A stretch of DNA of 21,823 nt. It comes from an uncultured Prevotellaceae bacterium. Lineage in GTDB: Bacteria > Bacteroidota > Bacteroidia > Bacteroidales > Bacteroidaceae. The translations under genes and the position numbers were made by a program. Of this stretch, positions 1 to 6,508 are shown piece by piece. The stretch covers positions 1 to 21,823 of the forward strand of contig OMXX01000063.1 in assembly GCA_900315105.1 (NCBI GenBank), written 5' to 3'. Below the pieces are notes generated by a model. It had not been told where the DNA came from. It did not search any database and saw nothing but the letters and a program-made list of their open reading frames with translations. Numbering within the stretch: the stretch's first letter is position 1; each line of letters begins with the position of its first letter.

Positions 1-52
1 TCTGGTTCAGTTCCTTAAAGATCTGGAATACGCGTTCTATTGTAGTTTTCAT
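1..52 (-). CDS. 5' end of a leftward gene, product unknown
   Basis: Reading leftward from the ATG at 52-50, an open frame runs off the window edge and encodes MKTTIERVFQIFKELN. Support for a real gene is a good Bacteroidota promoter immediately upstream on the same strand (TATATTTG at 91-84 with TTG at 115-113). Only 17 codons are visible, so the product cannot be named. The basic, helical N-terminus fits many families. Confidence 0.5.
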   Translation of the reverse strand, partial: MKTTIERVFQIFKELNQ

Positions 53-83
53 AATTATTATTGTATCTTCTTAAATCTTGGTG

Positions 84-115
84 CAAATATACGAAAAAAG
101 CTTGAAAATTAGCAA
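84..115 (-). promoter_or_regulatory. Promoter of the leftward gene at the window edge
   Basis: On the minus strand, TTG at 115-113 and TATATTTG at 91-84 are separated by 21 bases, matching the Bacteroidota -33/-7 consensus. The box lies about 30 bases upstream of the ATG at 52. It is divergent from the promoter at 142-171, so this is a back-to-back promoter region. Confidence 0.6.
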
Positions 116-141
116 GAAGCTGAAATTTTTTGTGATTTTTG

Positions 142-171
142 TTTGTTTTTGGAGAAAATTTGTTATCTTTG
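142..171 (+). promoter_or_regulatory. Promoter upstream of the membrane-protein gene
   Basis: TATCTTTG at 164-171 is a perfect -7 box, with TTTG at 142-145 as the -33 element (18-base spacing). The start codon at 302 lies about 125 bases downstream of the expected transcription start, so the transcript has an unusually long leader. That leader contains a short open frame described in the findings. Confidence 0.6.
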
Positions 172-301
172 TACTCAAAATCTAAAACGATTAGGGGAAA
201 GCGAAGCCACGCGCGAATATTATAAAAAGTTGTGCCTCGAATACCACAGTCATTTCGACCCGGATTTTATGGAATAAAAAAATTAGCAAAAGCACTTTCA
301 A

Positions 302-868
302 ATGATGAATACAAGATTTAAAAAGAACGCCAAGATTTTTGATATCGGCATCACCGCCGTGGCGGGCATGGTGTCGGTGGCCGTGATGCTCTATGGTGTA
401 GCGCACTTCGGATTGCAGGAGGCATGGCCCGAACTGGTACTCAACCTCTTTTACATCGCCTGTCTGGTGATGATATGGATGTATTTCTTCAACCGACTGG
501 ACACCCAGCGGTTCAACTACTGGTGCTCCGTCTCCGTGGGCATAACGGTGTTGCTGCGCGACATCCTCTTTGCACCGCCTCTGGCCTATTATGCGCTGCA
601 CCTGTCGTGTCTCACGCTGTCGGTGTTGCTGCTTTGCACGCTCACCTTCTTCTATGCCCGAAAGAACTGGCAGAGCTATACCAAGCGAAACCTGTGGGCC
701 ATCTGCATCATCGACATGCTGATAGCTGCGCTCTACAACTACGACATCTATCTGGAGCCCTTCAGCGAATATACCAACTATATGCTGACGGAAATCTGGA
801 TACGTCCCACCATCACCTACGGCCTCGTGGCCTGCTTCGTAACGGAAAGATTAAATGACAGAGGGTAA
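302..868 (+). CDS. Small polytopic membrane protein, function unknown
   Basis: A 188-residue protein with a basic N-terminus and five or six hydrophobic stretches (about residues 17-37, 45-64, 75-95, 97-116, 128-145 and 165-182), so it should be an inner-membrane protein. No catalytic motif or familiar signature is visible and I do not recognise the family. Two Met codons stand in tandem at 302 and 305, and either could be the start. The gene is richer in G and C than most of the window, with regular third-position use, which suggests a resident chromosomal gene and not cargo. It is transcribed alone: promoter at 142-171 and a strong terminator at 912-937. Confidence 0.75.
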   Translation: MMNTRFKKNAKIFDIGITAVAGMVSVAVMLYGVAHFGLQEAWPELVLNLFYIACLVMIWMYFFNRLDTQRFNYWCSVSVGITVLLRDILFAPPLAYYALHLSCLTLSVLLLCTLTFFYARKNWQSYTKRNLWAICIIDMLIAALYNYDIYLEPFSEYTNYMLTEIWIRPTITYGLVACFVTERLNDRG

Positions 869-911
869 GTGAGTAGCATTACCGTGTAACCCCCACAGAT
901 TGACATTTAAC

Positions 912-937
912 GCCTCGGAGTTACTTCGAGGCTTTTT
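912..937 (+). terminator. Rho-independent terminator
   Basis: GCCTCG (912-917) and CGAGGC (927-932) form a perfect six-base stem around a nine-base loop, followed directly by TTTTT (933-937). It ends transcription of the membrane-protein gene. Confidence 0.85.
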
Positions 938-972
938 CGTTCGTCTATTCCGCTCAAAAATACCTAAATAAA

Positions 973-1004
973 TTTGCTATTTCGCTCGATTTGCACTATC
1001 TTTG
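973..1004 (+). promoter_or_regulatory. Promoter of the NUC1-type nuclease gene
   Basis: TTTG at 973-976 and TATCTTTG at 997-1004 are 20 bases apart. Transcription should begin near 1011, which rules out start codons before that point and fixes the nuclease start at 1024. Confidence 0.8.
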
Positions 1005-1023
1005 CATTCTAACAAGAATTAGA

Positions 1024-1857
1024 ATGAAAATGAAACATATATCACTGTTATGGGTAGCAGCCTTGCTGATGTTTGGCGCCTTTGCTTTCCATGCGTTCAT
1101 TCGGGAAGACGTCAAGCAAGAGGCTACAGATTTTCAGAAAGACGCCAAGCAAGGGACTACAATCCCCGACTCCGTCATCGAGCTGTGCATGCCAGCTCCA
1201 CTAAAGACAACGCCTGAAATCATTCTTCGCAAGAAAAGCTATGTCGTATCCTACAATCAAGATACCAGGATGCCCAATTGGGTTGCTTGGCAGTTGACGG
1301 CTGAACATACCGATGGTGAACTGAAGCGTATGAACAACTTCCATGAGGAGGAGAATTGTCCACGCCCAAGAGCTACGCTGCAGGACTACAAAGATAGCGG
1401 ATGGTCACGAGGACATATGTGTCCGGCTGGTGACAACAAGTGGAGTCGCGACGCCATGTACGATTCATTCTCGCTGGTTAACGTCTGTCCACAGGATTCC
1501 AAGTTGAACAGTGGTGTCTGGAACAGCCTTGAGATGGACTGTCGACAATGGGCCCGTCAGTATGGCGAAGTTTATATCGTTTGTGGTCCAGTACTGATGA
1601 AACGCCAGCATGAAACCATAGGCCCTAATAAGGTCGTCGTTCCAGAAGCCTTCTTCAAGGTGGTGCTTTGCATGGTTGGCAAACCTAAAGCCTTCGGGGT
1701 TGTTGTTCGTAATAATGAGGGCACCAAGAAACGAGACCTCTACTATAATTCTGTTGACGATGTAGAACGCCTTACTGGTCTCGACTTCTTCCCCTCTCTG
1801 CCAGACGATATAGAAAAAGTTGTGGAGGCTGAGGTAAATATGGATGAATGGAGGTGA
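1024..1857 (+). CDS. DNA/RNA non-specific endonuclease (NUC1/EndoG family), exported or membrane-anchored
   Basis: A 277-residue protein. Residues 5-25 are a hydrophobic signal or anchor segment after a basic start (MKMKH), so the enzyme should act outside the cytoplasm. The nuclease core shows the family signature: GWSRGHMCPAGD at about 126-137 contains the catalytic His131 of the D/S-RGH motif, and NVCPQDSKLNSGVWNSLE (153-170) contains the metal-binding Asn162 and the conserved Glu170. Members cleave single- and double-stranded nucleic acid with a divalent metal. The start is set by the promoter at 973-1004; an earlier in-frame start at 991 would lie inside the promoter. The gene stands alone. 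A nutritional or scavenging role is as likely as defence. Confidence 0.88.
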   Translation: MKMKHISLLWVAALLMFGAFAFHAFIREDVKQEATDFQKDAKQGTTIPDSVIELCMPAPLKTTPEIILRKKSYVVSYNQDTRMPNWVAWQLTAEHTDGELKRMNNFHEEENCPRPRATLQDYKDSGWSRGHMCPAGDNKWSRDAMYDSFSLVNVCPQDSKLNSGVWNSLEMDCRQWARQYGEVYIVCGPVLMKRQHETIGPNKVVVPEAFFKVVLCMVGKPKAFGVVVRNNEGTKKRDLYYNSVDDVERLTGLDFFPSLPDDIEKVVEAEVNMDEWR

Positions 1858-1917
1858 CTACATGTGTAAAATTTTCCCATGAAAAAAAATGCATTTCTCA
1901 AATTGGTTATCTAACAT

Positions 1918-1954
1918 TTCGAATGAGATGCGTATATACGCAAAATATTCGGAA
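1918..1954. repeat. Operator-like dyad, copy 1 (upstream of the ATPase promoter)
   Basis: A 37-base element with a perfect 12-base palindrome GCGTATATACGC (1930-1941) flanked by TTCGAAT (1918-1924) and TTCGGAA (1948-1954). It is repeated with 32 of 37 bases identical exactly 75 bases downstream at 1993-2029. This copy ends six bases before the -33 TTG. Confidence 0.7.
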
Positions 1955-1959
1955 ATAAG

Positions 1960-1990
1960 TTGGTGATTCAATTCTTTTTTCTTATCTTTG
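1960..1990 (+). promoter_or_regulatory. Promoter of the AAA/DUF4143 gene
   Basis: TTG at 1960-1962 and TATCTTTG at 1983-1990 are 20 bases apart. The promoter sits exactly between the two 37-base dyads, with the expected transcription start (about 1997) inside the second copy. Confidence 0.75.
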
Positions 1991-1992
1991 CA

Positions 1993-2029
1993 TTCGAATT
2001 TGATGCGTAAATACGCAAAACGTTCGGAA
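1993..2029. repeat. Operator-like dyad, copy 2 (over the transcription start and leader)
   Basis: Second copy of the 37-base element, with core GCGTAAATACGC (2005-2016), TTCGAAT at 1993-1999 and TTCGGAA at 2023-2029. The core palindrome has one mismatch. The copy ends two bases before the ATPase start codon, so a bound protein, or structure in the RNA, would block initiation. Confidence 0.7.
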
Positions 2030-2031
2030 GT

Positions 2032-3348
2032 ATGAATAGAATTGAAAGGAATTATTATCTCAAGCAACTCATTGAGAAGCGTGACAATGGGCGGGTGAAG
2101 GTGGTTACTGGCATCCGCAGGTGTGGCAAGTCGGTACTGCTGTTCGACATTTATGGCGACTATCTGAAAGCAGATGGAGTAACTGATGAACAGCTGATTA
2201 TGCTGAAACTGGATGTAGCGAGAAATGCCAGATATCGGAACCCATTGGAATTGGATAAGTATCTGAGGGAGCAAATTACTGATACTACAAAGCAATACTA
2301 TGTGCTACTCGATGAAATTCAGGAGGTAAGTAACATTCCTAATCCATGGTTGAACGATGAAGATTCTACGATAGGATTTGTGGATATCCTATTGGGGCTG
2401 TTGGACTTGAAAAATGTGGATATCTATGTAACAGGCAGCAATTCGAAGATGCTCTCAACAGACGTGATGACTGAATTCAAGGATAGGGGGGACGAGATTC
2501 ATGTAAACGCACTGATGTATAAGGAGTTTTATGCTTCGTATCAGGGAGACAAACGCCATGCATGGCAGGAGTTTGTGACATACGGAGGACTACCAAGGGT
2601 AATGGCATTGAAGACTGATAGGGAGAAAAGCCAGTACTTACAGAATCTAATCCAGAAGACCTACTTGACGGATGTGATTGAACGAAATCATATCCAGAAG
2701 GATATATCTGTGTTAGACGACCTGCTGAATATCGTGGCTAGCAGCATCGGGTCGCTAACAAATCCAAAGAAACTGGAGAACACGTTCGCTTCCGTGAAGC
2801 ATACGAAGATAGATGATTCTACCATCAGCACCTACCTGGGCTATTTTGCAGAAGCTTATATTCTACGTAAGGTCGAACAATACGACATCAAGGGTAAGAA
2901 ATATATCAACACACCGCAGAAATATTACTTGACCGATGTTGGCTTGCGCAATGCCCAACTAAACTTCCGTCAGCAGGAAGAAACTCACTTGATGGAGAAT
3001 GTAATCTACAACGAGTTGTGCGCCAGAGGCTTTAACGTGGATGTAGGAGTGGTAGAATACAACTATAAAGATGAACAGGGCAAGAGCAAACGCACTAAAC
3101 TGGAGGTAGACTTTGTGGTAAACCGAGGCAATCATCGCTGTTACATACAGTCGGCCTTTGCCATCCCTGACGAAGAGAAAAGACAGCAAGAAACCAATTC
3201 ATTGCAGCGTACAGGTGATTCGTACAGAAAGATTGTCGTGGTGCGTGATCATATCGTGCCATGGTTTGACGAGAACGGCATCTACTACATCGGTCTGGAA
3301 GATTTCTGTCTGGAGTATATTGACGAGTTGGAGAGTTCCGGATTTTGA
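2032..3348 (+). CDS. AAA family ATPase with DUF4143 C-terminal domain
   Basis: A 438-residue protein of the AAA_14/DUF4143 type. The N-terminal ATPase has Walker A GIRRCGKS (27-34) and Walker B YVLLDEIQ (90-97), and a sensor-like TGSNSKML near 134-141. After a helical winged-helix-like region (about 225-275), the C-terminal half carries a nuclease-like fold with YNEL (326-329), EVDFVV (358-363) and CYIQSAF (370-376). This is the E...D...xQ spacing of PD-(D/E)xK-related domains, though the usual lysine is absent, so activity is uncertain. Such ATPases are abundant in Bacteroidota as stand-alone genes; their function is not established. The promoter is bracketed by paired dyads, and a ten-codon frame in the leader (2003-2035) ends on a TGA overlapping this ATG, suggesting tight control. 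Confidence 0.85.
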   Translation: MNRIERNYYLKQLIEKRDNGRVKVVTGIRRCGKSVLLFDIYGDYLKADGVTDEQLIMLKLDVARNARYRNPLELDKYLREQITDTTKQYYVLLDEIQEVSNIPNPWLNDEDSTIGFVDILLGLLDLKNVDIYVTGSNSKMLSTDVMTEFKDRGDEIHVNALMYKEFYASYQGDKRHAWQEFVTYGGLPRVMALKTDREKSQYLQNLIQKTYLTDVIERNHIQKDISVLDDLLNIVASSIGSLTNPKKLENTFASVKHTKIDDSTISTYLGYFAEAYILRKVEQYDIKGKKYINTPQKYYLTDVGLRNAQLNFRQQEETHLMENVIYNELCARGFNVDVGVVEYNYKDEQGKSKRTKLEVDFVVNRGNHRCYIQSAFAIPDEEKRQQETNSLQRTGDSYRKIVVVRDHIVPWFDENGIYYIGLEDFCLEYIDELESSGF

Positions 3349-3609
3349 CTTGCAACATTATTCATAACTAAAACGTTTTAAAGAAGTGACGATGTTCCTG
3401 GTACCTTGTCACTAGGCAAGAACGAAGCAATAACTAGAGTAGAGCTGAGAGACGAGAAATCCTCTTGTCCTTGGTGGGGCAGTTGTTTTTGCGCATTCGC
3501 TCCAAGAAAAACGCTTCCGCAAGGCTTCTTTGACAGCTGGTCAAAGTGTGGCGATTGCAATGTGAAATTATTTTTCTCGTAATTGTGCATCTCATTAGAA
3601 AAAAAATCG
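3349..3609. other. Long intergenic region with a start-less open frame
   Basis: About 260 bases separate the ATPase gene from the next promoter. A short inverted pair, AGTGAC (3385-3390) and GTCACT (3408-3413), with a 17-base loop lies after the gene and could be a weak terminator, but no T-run follows. Forward codons 3382-3579 are open without any ATG and end at the TAA at 3580; they look like either a relic or chance. No RNA gene or mobile element is recognisable. Confidence 0.35.
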
Positions 3610-3617
3610 TATCTTTG
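3610..3617 (+). promoter_or_regulatory. -7 box of the large operon promoter
   Basis: TATCTTTG at 3610-3617 is a perfect -7 box about 50 bases upstream of the first gene. The only nearby TTG (3583-3585) is 24 bases away, longer than usual, so the -33 element is weak. No comparable box was noticed between the genes that follow up to 13864, so this may be the single promoter of the operon. Confidence 0.6.
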
Positions 3618-3666
3618 TGGTCAGAAATTGGCAATACGGAACAAGGACACCTAAAATGAAAGATTT

Positions 3667-4731
3667 ATGGCTCAATGGCAACAGATTCAAATACAACGAG
3701 AAAACGGAGAGACTGCTAAAGCTCAGGCTCCCGTGATAGTCTCTGCAAGCAGGAGTACGGACATTCCTGCCTTCTATGCTGACTGGTTTTTCCATCGTTT
3801 GAAGGTGGGTTATTCTGCATGGACAAATCCGTTCAATGGTGTAAAGTCGTATGTCTCGTATGAGAACACACGCTTCATTGTGTTTTGGTCTAAGAATCCT
3901 CGTCCATTGCTCAATCATCTTGACTATCTCGAAGAAAGGAATATCGGTTGCTATATCCAATATACGCTGAATGACTACGAAAAGGAAGGACTGGAACGTG
4001 GAGTCCCCAAACTCTCGGAACGCATAGACACGTTCAAGCAACTAGTAGATAAGTTGGGAAAGGGACGGGTGATTTGGCGTTTTGACCCATTACTGTTGAC
4101 GGATGATATTTCTCTTGATGCACTGCTATCTAAAATAGAACATATTGGAGACCTGTTACAAGGCTATACGGAGAAACTTGTATTCAGCTATGCCGACATT
4201 CTGAGTTACCGGAAGGTTAAGGCCAATCTTGAAAAAAATCATATTCCCTATCATGAATGGACAGAGCCGCAGATGCTGGAGTTTGCAGAACGACTTGCAG
4301 AACTAAATAAGAAATGGGGATATACGCTTGCAACCTGTGGCGAGAAAGTGGACTTGCAGCAGTTTGGCATAGAGCACAACCACTGTGTTGACGATGCTCT
4401 TATTATCCGATTTGCATACAAAGGCAAGGATCTTATGGACTTTCTTAAAGTCAAGACTTTCCCAATGCCTGTACAAAATCTTTTTGGTGAATCGGAATCT
4501 TTACCTGAGGATGCAATTCTTCTTCCCAATAATACATACGCAACACATGGCGATAATCGCGACAAAGGGCAGCGACTATTTTGTGGGTGTATTATGAGCA
4601 AAGATGTTGGAGAATACAATACTTGTCCACACTTGTGTGAATACTGCTATGCAAACTCCAGTAAGGAAATTGCTGTGAGGAACTGGAAAGAGCATAAAAA
4701 AAATCCATTTGGAGAAACAATAAAAGGTTGA
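3667..4731 (+). CDS. DUF1848 family protein with Cys-rich C-terminus
   Basis: A 354-residue protein matching DUF1848: SASRSTDIPAFYADWF near residues 27-42, TNPFN, FIVFWSKNP, and the family's C-terminal Cys cluster. In that cluster CGCIMSKDVGEYNTC is followed by HLCEYCYAN, giving at least five cysteines placed as in an iron-sulfur or zinc site. The N-terminal part resembles the barrel of radical-SAM-type proteins, but no CxxxCxxC radical-SAM triad is seen. The family has no proven function. It is the first gene behind the 3610 promoter and ends seven bases before the next start, so it is co-transcribed with the helicase operon. Its composition is more like the genes to the left than those to the right, so it may be an older resident to which the operon was joined. 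Confidence 0.85.
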   Translation: MAQWQQIQIQRENGETAKAQAPVIVSASRSTDIPAFYADWFFHRLKVGYSAWTNPFNGVKSYVSYENTRFIVFWSKNPRPLLNHLDYLEERNIGCYIQYTLNDYEKEGLERGVPKLSERIDTFKQLVDKLGKGRVIWRFDPLLLTDDISLDALLSKIEHIGDLLQGYTEKLVFSYADILSYRKVKANLEKNHIPYHEWTEPQMLEFAERLAELNKKWGYTLATCGEKVDLQQFGIEHNHCVDDALIIRFAYKGKDLMDFLKVKTFPMPVQNLFGESESLPEDAILLPNNTYATHGDNRDKGQRLFCGCIMSKDVGEYNTCPHLCEYCYANSSKEIAVRNWKEHKKNPFGETIKG

Positions 4732-4738
4732 ATGGCGT

Positions 4739-5290
4739 ATGAGCATACAAGAAGCATTATCAAATTATCATAATAGTTTGTTTTATAACGAAGAATGGCA
4801 TAGGCTTGCCATTGAAGGCGATATTGACAGTATTGTAAATATAGGTACAGACTTCGCTCGTTACGAGATGATGGAATATGCGGTAGCATGCTGGCAATAT
4901 GTTATTAATAATGGTCATGGTACTGCTGAGGCTTATTCTAATTTAGGTGTTTCCTACTATTATGGTAATGGCGTATGTCAAGATTACAAGAAAGCAGTTC
5001 AATATTATCAAAGGGCAGCAGCAAAGAGACATCCTTTTGGAATGTACAACCTTGCTGTTGCATGTGAGAACGGAAATGGCACTCCCCAAGACATGGATAA
5101 GGCTATTAAATATTATCAAATGGCAGCTGAGCATGGCGTGAATATGGCAATAGATGCACTGATTAGATTAGGGCTATATAGCGAAACTTGTGACTTGGCC
5201 ATTTATCCACGGAGTGTTGACAATTATTCTTGTTATGATAGTTTAGATGAACTACATTTGGATGGTATAAGTGATGGTGAAACATTTTAA
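4739..5290 (+). CDS. Sel1-like repeat protein
   Basis: A 183-residue protein with two clear Sel1-type TPR-like repeats at about 64-97 (EAYSNLGVSYYYGNG, then YKKAVQYYQRAA) and 100-133 (MYNLAVACENGNG, then DKAIKYYQMAAEHG). A more degenerate helical pair lies before them. Sel1 repeats form curved helical scaffolds for protein-protein contacts. The last 40 residues are not repeat-like. No signal peptide is seen, so it should act in the cytoplasm. It starts seven bases after the DUF1848 stop and ends 11 bases before the helicase start. In this operon it could be an adaptor or a recognition subunit, but that is inference. From this gene on the DNA is clearly more AT-rich. Confidence 0.85.
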   Translation: MSIQEALSNYHNSLFYNEEWHRLAIEGDIDSIVNIGTDFARYEMMEYAVACWQYVINNGHGTAEAYSNLGVSYYYGNGVCQDYKKAVQYYQRAAAKRHPFGMYNLAVACENGNGTPQDMDKAIKYYQMAAEHGVNMAIDALIRLGLYSETCDLAIYPRSVDNYSCYDSLDELHLDGISDGETF

Positions 5291-5301
5291 TATCAAATGA
5301 T

Positions 5302-6507
5302 ATGGCTGGATATTATTTTAGATTACCTGCAATAACGCAGTTGACAATTCCGCAACAAGCGGCAGTAGGAGAACCCCAACAAATTGCATTGTCAGGAGGC
5401 CCAGGAACAGGGAAAAGCGTAGTTTCTTTATGGAGGCATATTAGGAACTTTCAATCTAATCCTGTAAAAAAAAGTATGTTACTTACATATACAACGACGT
5501 TAAAAATTTATTTAGCAGCATGCTGTAAAGTCGTACGAAATGAGGACTTTCCTGATGCTGGAGATCTTTCGTCTAAGAATGTAGGAACATCACTTAAGAA
5601 CTCATACAAAATTCACAATACTAGATTTACAGAAGTGATTATTGATGAGGCTCAGGATTTGTCTAATGATTTTTACGATGGTATAGTTTCCCCTGTCTCG
5701 TATGGGGCTGATGATTCTCAAATACTTTATCCAGACCATTGCTCTCATCAAACAGAATTAAACTCTTTATTCCCTACTAATATTAGCCATGTATTAGATA
5801 AGAATTTCCGTAACACACAAAGAATAATGAAATTTGTAAAACAGGCTTTCCCGAACGCTAATATTCCCATGTCTATTATAGAAGGGCTATCCGGAAATGT
5901 TGGGGAGTGGCCTGTTCTCCAGGTTTCTTATGGCAACAAGTATGAGCGTAGTAATGAGAAACAAGATAATGCTATCGAAAGTATTATTAATTCGTTTCGT
6001 GCTGATGATCACAACATAGCAGTGTTAGTTCCTTGGAAAAAGGATGCTCAGTATTTTGAGAATGTTTTTAAAAACAAAAATATTGATTATAGCATTTATT
6101 ATGAAGATGAAAGTAGGTTCCCTTTGGGTGCTGAAGAAATTCAAAATGTTCACATTACCACGTTTAAATCTGCAAAAGGATTAGAATTTGACACTGTCAT
6201 CATTCCAAACTTCAATATCATTGAAAGAACTCCTATTCATATTCAGAGAGAAGAACCAATGACAGAAGAACATCTTATTTCGATGAAAAAAAACATAGAT
6301 AGACTTACTCATTTACAAAAAGATCATGACGTGATATTGTCGGAGGCAAATAGACCAGACGGTCTAATTGATGTAACGTATAGGAAACTAATGTGTTCTT
6401 GGGAAGATGTATTTGTCGCATGTACTCGTCCTAGAAGCAATCTCTACTTGATTAGTAATTATGATTTACCTCACCTTAATACTGTAACAGAAAAAGTAAT
6501 ATTATAA
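5302..6507 (+). CDS. Compact UvrD/Rep-like SF1 helicase or translocase
   Basis: A 401-residue protein with the full set of SF1A motifs: Walker A GGPGTGKS (32-39), motif Ia MLLTYTTT (59-66), Walker B VIIDEAQD (112-119), motif III GADDSQIL (135-142), motif IV DKNFRNT (166-172), motif V ITTFKSAKGLEFDTVIIP (285-302) and motif VI VACTRPRSNLYL (372-383). It is much shorter than UvrD (about 700 residues) and lacks the usual 1B and 2B domains. About 60 residues are inserted between V and VI. It should bind DNA or RNA and use ATP to translocate or unwind. Motif VI has TRPR where UvrD proteins usually have TRAR, but the arginine finger is kept. Its close packing with the Sel1 gene and the next gene (one-base gap) points to a common complex. 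Not Gabija: no OLD-type partner is present. Confidence 0.9.
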   Translation: MAGYYFRLPAITQLTIPQQAAVGEPQQIALSGGPGTGKSVVSLWRHIRNFQSNPVKKSMLLTYTTTLKIYLAACCKVVRNEDFPDAGDLSSKNVGTSLKNSYKIHNTRFTEVIIDEAQDLSNDFYDGIVSPVSYGADDSQILYPDHCSHQTELNSLFPTNISHVLDKNFRNTQRIMKFVKQAFPNANIPMSIIEGLSGNVGEWPVLQVSYGNKYERSNEKQDNAIESIINSFRADDHNIAVLVPWKKDAQYFENVFKNKNIDYSIYYEDESRFPLGAEEIQNVHITTFKSAKGLEFDTVIIPNFNIIERTPIHIQREEPMTEEHLISMKKNIDRLTHLQKDHDVILSEANRPDGLIDVTYRKLMCSWEDVFVACTRPRSNLYLISNYDLPHLNTVTEKVIL

Positions 6508-6508
6508 T

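Noticed and set aside
424..858. 144-codon forward frame inside the membrane-protein gene.
   Set aside because: It is rich in Ala, His and Arg, as expected of an out-of-frame reading of GC-rich DNA; the 302-868 frame has coherent membrane segments.
991..1023. In-frame TTG start that would lengthen the NUC1 nuclease by 11 residues.
   Set aside because: It lies inside the promoter (-7 box 997-1004), so it would not be in the mRNA.
3595..4041. 148-codon leftward frame opposite the start of the DUF1848 gene.
   Set aside because: It crosses the promoter and the conserved DUF1848 N-terminus, so it is a shadow.
5302..6507. Gabija (GajB) as the identity of the helicase.
   Set aside because: No OLD/TOPRIM GajA-type gene is next to it, and the partners are entirely different.
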